Shown here: positions 16,785 to 24,492 of the stretch, piece by piece
How positions within the stretch are numbered: the stretch's first letter is position 1
How the letters are laid out: each line of letters begins with the position of its first letter
From: Thiomicrorhabdus sp965603495
Lineage (GTDB): Bacteria > Pseudomonadota > Gammaproteobacteria > Thiomicrospirales > Thiomicrospiraceae
Direction: 5' to 3'
Length of the DNA: 64,000 bases
Assembly (NCBI GenBank): GCA_965603495.1
Contig: CBFDDF010000002.1
Location: 186,001-250,000 of the forward strand
Program-made: the position numbers and the translations under genes
The notes under the pieces: generated by a model
Told to the model about the DNA's origin: nothing
Seen by the model: the letters and a program-made list of their open reading frames with translations, nothing else
Databases searched by the model: none

Positions 16785-17453
16785 ATGAACTCGCAGACTC
16801 CCTATCTAAAATTATCTGTTAAATTAGTTAAACTGGCGTATTTATCAATACTGCCATCCATACTGATGCGACTCGTTACTCGCCTAACGCTTTCAAGTTT
16901 CATTCTGATAGCCCCAAATTTTGCAGTCCAAGCTGCTGAGATGCCTATAAAGCCAGTTAGTGAAGTGGATTTTTTAGGCCTTGATTTAATTAAGGCTGAT
17001 TTAAACACTGTGCGTAGTCACCTCTGGGATATTGGCGGATTTTTGCAAGCCAAAACCACCGTTAAACAACGTAATATTGATAAGTTTTTCCCTTGGTCCA
17101 ATCTTCGTGACAGTTATTATGTGCAGTTCCGCTACAACCACGCGGGGAAGATTACCTCAGTCAAGCGCTTGTATCGCCCTTATTCTCAAGAGAGTGCCCA
17201 TCCAAACAATGAAATCAAAACCAAAGACATTGCGCTACAGTTAATTAAAGAAGTCGGTCAACCGACCTCTGTGACTAGGAAAGGTTGGGGAGGTAGTCTC
17301 AAATACTCGGCTTATACTTGGCAAGATGATAAGGTCACTATAAAAGTAGATCGAGAAGGCAGTACTAAATTAGGCAATGTTTTTATTGAGTACATCATCG
17401 ATATTAACGACCCTTTTGAGGTCAACAAAGAAGATAAAGCAGGACAGGTTTAA
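16785..17453 (+). CDS. Exported protein of unknown function
   Basis: I do not recognise this 222-residue protein. A hydrophobic signal-like segment (about 30-50, ending FAVQA before AEMP) suggests export with cleavage near residue 50. If translation starts instead at the in-frame ATG at 16866, the signal peptide has normal length (about 23 residues), making that start attractive, though AAGG upstream of 16785 supports the longer form. The mature part contains WSNLRDSYYVQFRYNHAGKITSVKRLYRPY and GGSLKYSAYTWQDDKVTIKVDREG, a beta-rich pattern. Its stop overlaps the start of the next small gene by one base (TAATG), so the two are translationally coupled. Confidence 0.6.
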   Translation: MNSQTPYLKLSVKLVKLAYLSILPSILMRLVTRLTLSSFILIAPNFAVQAAEMPIKPVSEVDFLGLDLIKADLNTVRSHLWDIGGFLQAKTTVKQRNIDKFFPWSNLRDSYYVQFRYNHAGKITSVKRLYRPYSQESAHPNNEIKTKDIALQLIKEVGQPTSVTRKGWGGSLKYSAYTWQDDKVTIKVDREGSTKLGNVFIEYIIDINDPFEVNKEDKAGQV

Positions 17454-17707
17454 TGGATATCTCAGCGAACTCTGCTTCTCAAATAGCGACACAAGGCATT
17501 CAGTCAGGATTTCAAAGACTTGCGGACAATACTCAAAGAATCATTCAGCCAGTCAACCCGCAGCAAAGCCAAGCTCAGACATCATCAACTAGCTTAGAAG
17601 CGAGCCTGATTGATAACCAACAAATTGCAACTCAAATTCAAGGGCTTGCCAAGGTCTTAAAAACCGAAGACGCTCTCCTCGGAAAACTTTTTGAAGATTG
17701 GGCTTAA
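17453..17707 (+). CDS. Small helical protein of unknown function
   Basis: An 84-residue protein beginning MDISANSASQIATQGIQSGFQRL, a polar helical start that resembles small hypothetical proteins and the N-terminal helices of flagellar rod/hook proteins, though no flagellar neighbour supports that. The middle (about 34-47) is Gln/Ser-rich and probably disordered, and the C terminus IATQIQGLAKVLKTEDALLGKLFEDWA is again helical. There is no membrane segment or signal peptide. Its ATG overlaps the stop of the preceding exported-protein gene, implying coupled translation. Product function cannot be stated. Confidence 0.55.
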   Translation: MDISANSASQIATQGIQSGFQRLADNTQRIIQPVNPQQSQAQTSSTSLEASLIDNQQIATQIQGLAKVLKTEDALLGKLFEDWA

Positions 17708-17761
17708 GCACTTAAACCAAGCAATTACGTCCAAGAACCTAACCTCTTTTGAAATCTACTG

Positions 17762-18418
17762 TTAAGTCTTTTTGACGTTTTTAACAAAAGCCTTAATCAT
17801 CGGCCAAGCTTCCTCCAAATGCTGAAAGGCATGATCCCCCTCTTTAAAAATATGTACAACAGATACGGTACTCGATTCTGCTTGATATTTTCCTAACGCG
17901 AAAGGTAAATCTATCACCTCATCGCCTTCATCCAATAACAACATCGATGGAATTGTGTTATCTAAAACAGCACAATCAAAACACTCTAACTGTTGAATAT
18001 AGACTTCATCAATAATGAATTTCTCGCCCGTATTCGGGTTACTGCTCGCACCTAAGTTCTGCATAAAAATCGACTTGGGATTTAAAGCGGGGTTAATCAT
18101 AATATAGGTTAACTTATACTTCTGTCCTAAAAACTGCGCGTAGTAGCCTCCCATAGAGGATCCCATAAGAACAATGGGTTGTTGTTTTTGGGTCAACAGG
18201 TCTTGTAACAAGGTTTCTATTTTTTGAACACTCTCAACAGGGCTAGAAATTGGGTACGTCAGCGTAATGATTTCTTTGAAAATGGGATTTGATAACGGTT
18301 CTGAAGCTTGCTGTGTTGGACTGTTTTCCGTTTGAACTTGTTGGACAAGCCAACGCCCCTTCTGACTGTTTGCACTGCTTAAAAAGCCATGTAGATATAC
18401 GCATATAACGGATTGCAT
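17762..18418 (-). CDS. YqiA/YcfP-type alpha/beta hydrolase
   Basis: Small alpha/beta-hydrolase of 218 residues of the YqiA esterase type. Landmarks are the first strand and oxyanion segment VYLHGFLSSANSQKG at about 7-21, the nucleophile elbow LMGSSMGGYYAQ, the acid segment LLLDEGDEVID and the catalytic His in EGDHAFQHLEE near the C terminus. I start it at 18418 because AAGGGA lies about ten bases upstream and family members begin here; a longer open frame to 18556 would run into recJ on the other strand. Natural substrate unknown. Its start codon is only 17 bases from that of divergent recJ. Confidence 0.82.
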   Translation of the reverse strand: MQSVICVYLHGFLSSANSQKGRWLVQQVQTENSPTQQASEPLSNPIFKEIITLTYPISSPVESVQKIETLLQDLLTQKQQPIVLMGSSMGGYYAQFLGQKYKLTYIMINPALNPKSIFMQNLGASSNPNTGEKFIIDEVYIQQLECFDCAVLDNTIPSMLLLDEGDEVIDLPFALGKYQAESSTVSVVHIFKEGDHAFQHLEEAWPMIKAFVKNVKKT

Positions 18419-18435
18419 TCTGTTAAAATCCCTTG

Positions 18436-20196
18436 ATGATAAAAACACCGAAAATAGTACAACGCCCTGTAAATCCAACCGTTTATGAAGCGGCAAAATC
18501 ACTAGGTTTATCTGATTTGCAAGCCCAACTGGTCGCAAATCGAACCGATGATACAACAGATTTAGAGAAAATTGTTTTTCCTAAATTAAAACACATCCAA
18601 CATCCTCGCGCTTTAAAAAACTCAGAAGCAGCAGCCCGCCTTATCGCACAAGCGATTCAAGAGGATGGCGTGATTGTTTTGGCCACCGATTATGATACCG
18701 ATGGCGTGACCTCAGCGTGGGTTGCTAAAACCGCATTGGTAAACTATTTTGGTGTACCTGAATCACGCGTTGTGCACATTATCGGTGAGCGTAAGTCAGG
18801 TTACGGCATTACGGATGAAGTTGTTGAACGAATTTTAGATATTCCTAAACCCATCGCCTTAGTCATATCGGCTGACCAAGGCTCTAGTGATGAACTTAGA
18901 ATTGCCCGTTTAAAGGCATCCGGCGTCAAGGTTTGCGTAACCGACCACCATCAAATGCCACTTGAAGGGCCGCCGAAAAGTGCCACCATCACCGTCAATC
19001 CCCAACAAGCGGGCTGTGAGTATGATAAAACCGTTGCCGGTTGTTATGTCATCTTTATTGTCATGTCTCAAGTCAGACAAGCCCTTATCGATGCCGGCCA
19101 TTTGCCAGCTGATAGTGTCTCTTTAAAAGCCCTAGCTTTAAATGTGGCTCTAGGGACCGTTGCCGACAGTGTCAGCCTTAAAAGCCCCAATAACCGCGCT
19201 ATCGTTCAATCTGGTTTACAGTTTATTAATCAATTTCAATCCCCTGCTTGGCAGGCGATGCGGCTTTTGAATGATAATCAAGGGCAGCCTTATGATGCAG
19301 AGTTTCTAGGATTTCAAGTCGCGACACGCATCAATGCCGCCAGCCGTGTGAGTGATGTCACCACTGCATTTCATTTCTTAACAGCACCGACTGCACAACA
19401 AGCCCAAGTCTATCTCGATCAACTGGATTCAGACAACGTTAATCGCCGTGCCCAGCAAGAAGGCATGCTGCAACAAGCTAAACAAATTGCCGAATCTTTG
19501 TATCATCCTGAAAAATATACCATGACGGTTAGAATGCAAGGTAATGCCGGCATTCAAGGGATTATTGCTTCACGTATTGGCGAACAATATGGCTTACCAA
19601 CCATTGCGATGACCGATTTGGAAGATGGCTTTATCGCTGGCAGTGGTCGCGGCATTGTTCCGAGCATTGATTTAAGAGATGCTTTTCAATGGATGTCAGA
19701 ACAACATGCCGGTCTGTTTGTCTCAATGGGTGGTCATGCTGGTGCAGCAGGTTGCATGATTCCTGTTGAAAATTTTGAGGTGTTTACTGAGCTGTTTGAA
19801 CAAGCGATTAAAGACCAGTTAGGCGATGAAGCCCCTACCCCGATAATTGAAACCGATGGTCCCTTACAAGGTTGGCAACTAACACCTGCCCTAATTGAGG
19901 AATTAAAAGCATTAGAACCTTATGGTAGAGAATGGCCTAAACCTTTGTTTTCTGGTCGTTTTACGGTTAGTGAAGTCAAAGCCGTGGGTCAAGCCAAAAC
20001 ACATATTTCATTCAAGTTAGTCACCGATGATAATAAGCGGATTACGGCAATTTACTTCAATGCTAAAGAATCTGACTTGGATTTAGACCCTTTTTCAAAA
20101 GGCGATTTAATTGAGTGTGTTTATCAACCTAGTTTGAACACCTACTATGGCAGAACCTCATTACAATTAAGAATAGTAACTGCTCAGCGCATTTAA
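18436..20196 (+). CDS. recJ: RecJ-family single-strand DNA exonuclease (divergent)
   Basis: DHH-family phosphoesterase of 586 residues with the RecJ layout: DHH domain, DHHA1 domain and C-terminal OB fold. Motif I reads ATDYDTDGVTSAW, motif III VCVTDHHQMP, and the DHHA1 motif GGHAGAAGC is present. Two places differ from E. coli RecJ: the motif usually VDNG/VDCG is SADQG, and the conserved HQGVVGILASR is NAGIQGIIASR, losing a histidine. It could therefore be a functional RecJ variant or a second RecJ-like enzyme. ATG at 18436 is preferred over TTG one codon earlier. It ends at a terminator built from two palindrome copies. Confidence 0.8.
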   Translation: MIKTPKIVQRPVNPTVYEAAKSLGLSDLQAQLVANRTDDTTDLEKIVFPKLKHIQHPRALKNSEAAARLIAQAIQEDGVIVLATDYDTDGVTSAWVAKTALVNYFGVPESRVVHIIGERKSGYGITDEVVERILDIPKPIALVISADQGSSDELRIARLKASGVKVCVTDHHQMPLEGPPKSATITVNPQQAGCEYDKTVAGCYVIFIVMSQVRQALIDAGHLPADSVSLKALALNVALGTVADSVSLKSPNNRAIVQSGLQFINQFQSPAWQAMRLLNDNQGQPYDAEFLGFQVATRINAASRVSDVTTAFHFLTAPTAQQAQVYLDQLDSDNVNRRAQQEGMLQQAKQIAESLYHPEKYTMTVRMQGNAGIQGIIASRIGEQYGLPTIAMTDLEDGFIAGSGRGIVPSIDLRDAFQWMSEQHAGLFVSMGGHAGAAGCMIPVENFEVFTELFEQAIKDQLGDEAPTPIIETDGPLQGWQLTPALIEELKALEPYGREWPKPLFSGRFTVSEVKAVGQAKTHISFKLVTDDNKRITAIYFNAKESDLDLDPFSKGDLIECVYQPSLNTYYGRTSLQLRIVTAQRI

Positions 20197-20260
20197 TGAA
20201 ATGGTTTCGCGGGCAAAACCAGTGTGAATATTAAAGCGCTTTTGAAGACCCCAGAAACAA

Positions 20261-20305
20261 AATAACCAAGCCTGGTCAGATTAACTTTGACCAGGCCTGG
20301 TTGTT
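20261..20305. terminator. Terminator hairpin made of two inverted palindrome copies
   Basis: The left arm 20261-20278 (with ACCAAGCCTGGT at 20265-20276) pairs over 18 positions with the right arm 20288-20305 (with ACCAGGCCTGGT at 20290-20301), two positions being mismatch or wobble; the loop is nine bases. TTTT follows at 20303-20306 (part of TTGTTTTAAAA). It lies between the convergent genes recJ and thrC, so it probably terminates both. Confidence 0.85.
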
Positions 20306-20351
20306 TTAAAATGCCAATATCACTCAATAATAGGATCTAAAAATCGGGGAT

Positions 20352-21830
20352 TTAAGCATTTAAGAAGCTTAAAATCTCTTTCTCAATATCCTGTTTATCA
20401 ATCACGGTTTTCTGAGCTATCTCTTTAGAGAACAAGTCAGAAATTTGTGAAGGAATCTTCACATTAGCTTTCTCGGCAATAATTGCTAATGCTTCACGGT
20501 CATGTTTAACGACTTTTCCTGTTAAGGTGCTGGCAATCACTGGAGAGAACTTAGTCCACTCTGCCGTTGAATAAGCGATGGTTTTAATCGACTTATCTGC
20601 TCTACAGGTGTCATAAGCTTTAAAACAGGTCGCGGTGTGCGGACACATTAAGTAACCTACCTCAAACGCCTGTTTAATATAATCCAGACCTTCTTGATCA
20701 GTACAAAAGTCTGCCGCAAAAATCGTTTGCACTTTTGCTAATTCAGCCGCACTTAACTCATAAAATTTATCATTGTCTAATTGCAACATCAGCTCTTTGG
20801 TTCTTTCAGCACCCAAAAGATCAAACAAGATACGTTCAATATTGGATGACTTAAGAATATCCATTGCCGGTGATGTGGTTGGAATGACCGAAACATTACG
20901 TAAGTCATATTTACCCGTAGTAATGAATTTAGTTAAAACATTGTTATTATTCGATGCAATATGAATCTGTTTAACCGGCAAGCCCATTTTATAAGCGTAG
21001 TAGCCACCTAATGCATTACCAAAGTTTCCGCTAGGTACATTTAGATAGACTTGATCGCCCATAGCAATCGCTTGCTGACGAACCAACTCTAAATAGCTGT
21101 AGATGTGATAAATCGTCTGGAAAATAATACGTCCGAAATTGACCGAATTTGCAGCAGATAAAGAAATATCTTTTTCTTGTAAGGTTTTAGCAAAAGCCTC
21201 AGAGGTTAACAAATGCTTGAGCGCACTTTGTGCATCATCAAAATCGCCATGAATACCAATCACTTTTAAGTTTTTAGCATCTTCAGTGACCATCTGTAGA
21301 CGTTGCACATCCGAAGTGCCGCCGTCTGGATACAAACAAACCACTTGCACGTTGTCACGGTTTTTAAAGGTTTCTAATGCGGCTGGCCCCGTATCTCCGC
21401 TGGTAGCGGCAAGAATTAAATATTTTTCATTACGCTCTTGAGCAACGGCAGATAAAACCTTACCAAACGGCTGTAACGCCATGTCCTTAAAGGCACGTGT
21501 TGGGCCGTGATAAAGCTCACTGACATATAAGTCATCATAAACCTTAACCACCGGAACAGGATTGCTTGGATCATCAAAATTGTCATATAGACTCAGGGCA
21601 TCATCAATCACTGATTCAGCAATATCCACTTCAAAGAGGGCCAAAACATCTTTAGCGAGTTTTTTATAGCCAGAATTCACATGGCTTGTAAAAAATCCTT
21701 CATCAAATTGCGGCAAACGCTCTGGTGAATAAACCCCACCAAAAGAGGACATCGGACTTAGGATTGCTTGTGAAAAAGTAATCGAAGTGGGTTTTTGGCC
21801 ATCATTGCCGCGCGTTTCAATAAAATTCAT
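20352..21830 (-). CDS. thrC: Threonine synthase
   Basis: Pyridoxal-phosphate enzyme converting O-phosphohomoserine to threonine. At 492 residues it belongs to the long-type family starting with an N-terminal domain MNFIETRGNDGQKP. The cofactor lysine is K115 in GPTRAFKDMALQPFG; LAATSGDTGPAALE binds phosphate, and NVPSGNFGNALGGYYA is the second conserved loop. It is last in the alaC-hom-(rpfE-like)-thrC series, all on the minus strand, which channels aspartate-family carbon to threonine. A 102-base gap separates it from the RpfE-like gene; no attenuator peptide rich in Thr/Ile codons was seen there. Confidence 0.95.
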   Translation of the reverse strand: MNFIETRGNDGQKPTSITFSQAILSPMSSFGGVYSPERLPQFDEGFFTSHVNSGYKKLAKDVLALFEVDIAESVIDDALSLYDNFDDPSNPVPVVKVYDDLYVSELYHGPTRAFKDMALQPFGKVLSAVAQERNEKYLILAATSGDTGPAALETFKNRDNVQVVCLYPDGGTSDVQRLQMVTEDAKNLKVIGIHGDFDDAQSALKHLLTSEAFAKTLQEKDISLSAANSVNFGRIIFQTIYHIYSYLELVRQQAIAMGDQVYLNVPSGNFGNALGGYYAYKMGLPVKQIHIASNNNNVLTKFITTGKYDLRNVSVIPTTSPAMDILKSSNIERILFDLLGAERTKELMLQLDNDKFYELSAAELAKVQTIFAADFCTDQEGLDYIKQAFEVGYLMCPHTATCFKAYDTCRADKSIKTIAYSTAEWTKFSPVIASTLTGKVVKHDREALAIIAEKANVKIPSQISDLFSKEIAQKTVIDKQDIEKEILSFLNA

Positions 21831-21932
21831 GGTGAACCTGTCTGTTAAAAAGTTTGATGTATCTAAATAATCTGCAAATTATACAGAAATATTATGCTCT
21901 TTTAGTCTTCAATTGATTGAATTATCCCCACG

Positions 21933-23024
21933 TCACAATTGTGATAGTGATTTTTTAAGACGCCAGAAACGTCGTAAATGACCTGGCTTGAGATGGTAGC
22001 GATAATGATTACCAAAATCGAGCAATAAAGAGCCTATCTGTTGATTTTTAAGCGCTTGTTGTAAAGGCACCAACCAATCGGCTTCTAGGGTTTGCAACGC
22101 TGATAGCCAATCGGACTGTTGCATTAAGCCTAATGAATCGCTTAAGCCATCCAGTCGAATCAAATGATGCTTTATGTTAGAGTTCGAGGGTTCTAAAACC
22201 GCTTGTGTATTCAACCAGGCCTGGTAACTTTGGGGTGAAGGCATTTGTTGTGCTTTTGAAACTTTGGCTAACCCCTTTAAATAGAGTTCTTCAGACCAAA
22301 TCATGGCATCTTTACGCTCAACGACAGCAGAGTGATCTAAAATGCCTTCACCCCAAACCCAAACGCTGTTAATTTCAGGGTAGCCCTGCTCTCTACGACT
22401 TTCATTGACTGGATGCGTATAGAACAACATTTGGGTTTCATTGAGTAGCTGACGCCAATAACTCGCCGCATTACCGGAAGGATAGCGTTCATTCACTGGC
22501 TGATAAGCCACCGATTCAATCGAATGCGTTTTAATATCGACCGGTTGCTTAATTCTCAGGTACCAAGCCATTGCAGTGGCGTACTCGAGCACGACTTGAT
22601 CCTGTGCAAAATGTTCATTAAAGGCTTCCAGTAAGGCTTTAGATTCGGCTTCGGTAATACCTAAGTCAGCTCCCGGAATCAATACTAACGAGTCTCTATC
22701 GGCAATCATCTGCACTGGATCAACTCGTAACCAAAAGACGCCTGGGTCATAATCCTCAAACTCTACAGAAGCCATAATGGCGGCTTTAGCGAGTGCTTTG
22801 GGTTGATGAAAAAGGTAACTGGCCTGTTCATCCAGAGGCTGAGATTTGGCTGCAAATCGATCGGCCTTAGCTAATAAAGTCTGTAAAGCTGGTAATTTTA
22901 AGGTACTTAAGGCATCAGACGCCTCTTTAATTCTAAGCGGATTTAATAAGTCAGGCACCCATAAAGTAACGGCAGGCATTGTGTTATCTGCTTTGGCTCT
23001 TTTAACGGATTCGGTGTGTTTCAC
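21933..23024 (-). CDS. RpfE-like protein (phosphoglycerate mutase-like, function uncertain)
   Basis: About 363 residues resembling RpfE-type regulatory proteins that lie beside recJ in Xanthomonas and many beta- and gammaproteobacteria, also annotated as cofactor-independent phosphoglycerate mutase relatives. Conserved-looking parts are VFWLRVDPVQMIADRDSLVLIPG, WYLRIKQP, the RQLLNETQMLFYTHPVNESRREQGYPEINSVWVWGEG region (in sections) and LLLDFGNHYRYHLKPGHLRRFW near the end. I chose GTG at 23024 with GGAGAG just upstream; a TTG four codons earlier is also possible. A full palindrome copy at 22214-22225 encodes the YQAWL stretch. Biochemical function is not established. Confidence 0.7.
   Translation of the reverse strand: MKHTESVKRAKADNTMPAVTLWVPDLLNPLRIKEASDALSTLKLPALQTLLAKADRFAAKSQPLDEQASYLFHQPKALAKAAIMASVEFEDYDPGVFWLRVDPVQMIADRDSLVLIPGADLGITEAESKALLEAFNEHFAQDQVVLEYATAMAWYLRIKQPVDIKTHSIESVAYQPVNERYPSGNAASYWRQLLNETQMLFYTHPVNESRREQGYPEINSVWVWGEGILDHSAVVERKDAMIWSEELYLKGLAKVSKAQQMPSPQSYQAWLNTQAVLEPSNSNIKHHLIRLDGLSDSLGLMQQSDWLSALQTLEADWLVPLQQALKNQQIGSLLLDFGNHYRYHLKPGHLRRFWRLKKSLSQL
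22214..22225. repeat. Dispersed palindrome ACCAGGCCTGGT, intragenic copy in the RpfE-like gene
   Basis: Exact 12-mer read on the minus strand as codons TAC CAG GCC TGG TTG, giving YQAWL. Outside the 12-mer the TGA/TCA extensions are not kept (AA on both sides), suggesting that the core rather than the 16-mer is what is maintained. Confidence 0.85.
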
Positions 23025-23054
23025 AGTTCTCTCCAATCACATATCTCCAACCAT

Positions 23055-23080
23055 AAAAAAGTCGGGCAAGCCCGACTTTT
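23055..23080 (-). terminator. Terminator after hom
   Basis: GTCGGGC (23061-23067) pairs with GCCCGAC (23070-23076) around a two-base spacer, flanked by A6 on the left and T4 on the right. On the minus strand the stem is followed by six T, a good terminator about 40 bases after the hom stop and before the RpfE-like gene, so that gene and thrC probably have a separate promoter or rely on read-through. Confidence 0.8.
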
Positions 23081-23122
23081 GTTGTTCTGCAAAAAAGACT
23101 TTGCTGACTGTTTTTTAGAACG

Positions 23123-24433
23123 TTAACCAAGCGTTTCAATACGAATACGCATAATCTCATCATCCATTTCTTGTAACTGAGATAAGGCTGCTAAGGCTAA
23201 ATTTAGTTTCGATTCTTTAACCTTATTAGTAATCATCACCAAGGTTGCATCACTCGGTTTTTGAGTGGAAGGTTCTTGATACAGATGCTCAATATTGATA
23301 TTGGAGTCTGCTAAGATTGTCGTGATTTTAACCAATACACCCGCATGATCTTCAACAAAACAACGGATGTAATAACTGGTTTCAATCTCTTCAATCGAAA
23401 CAACTGGCGCTGACTGTAATTGATCGGCAGCAAAACCTAACGCCGGAACTTGATCAGCTTGCGGCTGATCTTTCCAACGAATGACATCAATAATATCCGC
23501 AACCACTGAACTAGCCGTTGGCCCGGCACCAGCACCTGGGCCGTAATACATGGTTGGACCCACATGATCACCATAGGCCATCACTGCATTCATGACACCG
23601 CTGACATTGGCCATCAATACGGTCTTTGGCACCATCGCAGGATGAACGCGCAATGAGTAACCATTTTCAAGTCGACTTGCCATCCCCAAGTGTTTGATCT
23701 CATAACCTAACTGTTCGGCAAAACGAATATCATCTGCAGAAACTTTGCTGATACCTTCAGTGTAAACTTTGTCGAACTGCAGTTCGATGCCAAAGGCAAT
23801 GGACGCTAGAATAGTGAGCTTGTGCGCGGCATCAATACCTTCAACATCAAAGGTTGGATCCGCCTCCGCATAACCTAATTCTTGAGCGACTTTAAGTACC
23901 TTGGCAAAATCAGCACCTGGCTTTTTCATTTCGGTCAGTATGTAGTTACCCGTACCATTAATGATACCAGCAAGCCATTCGATCTTATTGGCTGAGAGAC
24001 CTTCACGCACGGCTTTAATGACCGGAATTCCACCCGCAACAGCGGCTTCATAATTAACAATTACATTATGTTTTTTAGCCAAAGCAAACAAGCTGTTACC
24101 GTGTTCAGCAATCAATGCTTTATTGGCCGTCACGACATGCTTACCATTCTGAATAGCCGTCTCGATCAGTTTCTTCGCTAAACTTGTGCCTCCCATTAAC
24201 TCAACCACAATATCCACATCGGGATGATTGACTACTTCTGCAGGGTTATCGGTCAATTGAATGCCTGTAGTATCAGCAGAACGTGAACGATTTAAATCAC
24301 GCATGGCAATAATCGCGATTTCAATGTTTTGACCTAAACGGCGCTGAATTTCTGGCATGGTATTGTTGATGATATCTACAGTACCACCACCAACAGTTCC
24401 TAATCCTAATAAGCCGATTTTCACTGTTTTCAT
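23123..24433 (-). CDS. hom: Homoserine dehydrogenase
   Basis: NAD(P)H-dependent reduction of aspartate semialdehyde to homoserine, the branch point to threonine and methionine. The 436 residues carry a Rossmann domain (GLLGLGTVGGGTVDII at 7-22), the catalytic region VVTANKALIAEHG and GIINGTGNYILTEM, and a C-terminal ACT domain from about 355 (YYIRCFVEDHAGVLVKITTIL) that in this family mediates feedback regulation. It is the stand-alone form, not fused to aspartokinase. Upstream is alaC with a 59-base gap, downstream a terminator. Confidence 0.96.
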   Translation of the reverse strand: MKTVKIGLLGLGTVGGGTVDIINNTMPEIQRRLGQNIEIAIIAMRDLNRSRSADTTGIQLTDNPAEVVNHPDVDIVVELMGGTSLAKKLIETAIQNGKHVVTANKALIAEHGNSLFALAKKHNVIVNYEAAVAGGIPVIKAVREGLSANKIEWLAGIINGTGNYILTEMKKPGADFAKVLKVAQELGYAEADPTFDVEGIDAAHKLTILASIAFGIELQFDKVYTEGISKVSADDIRFAEQLGYEIKHLGMASRLENGYSLRVHPAMVPKTVLMANVSGVMNAVMAYGDHVGPTMYYGPGAGAGPTASSVVADIIDVIRWKDQPQADQVPALGFAADQLQSAPVVSIEEIETSYYIRCFVEDHAGVLVKITTILADSNINIEHLYQEPSTQKPSDATLVMITNKVKESKLNLALAALSQLQEMDDEIMRIRIETLG

Positions 24434-24492
24434 TTGGTATTCCCTAACGTCTACTCACTACCAAATAGTTTGGTAGCAAATTATAATTTTGT

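Noticed and set aside
18419..18556. N-terminal extension of the YqiA-like gene
   Set aside because: It would overlap recJ by over 120 bases and begin before the conserved VYLHGFLSS start, where a good ribosome-binding site sits at the shorter start.
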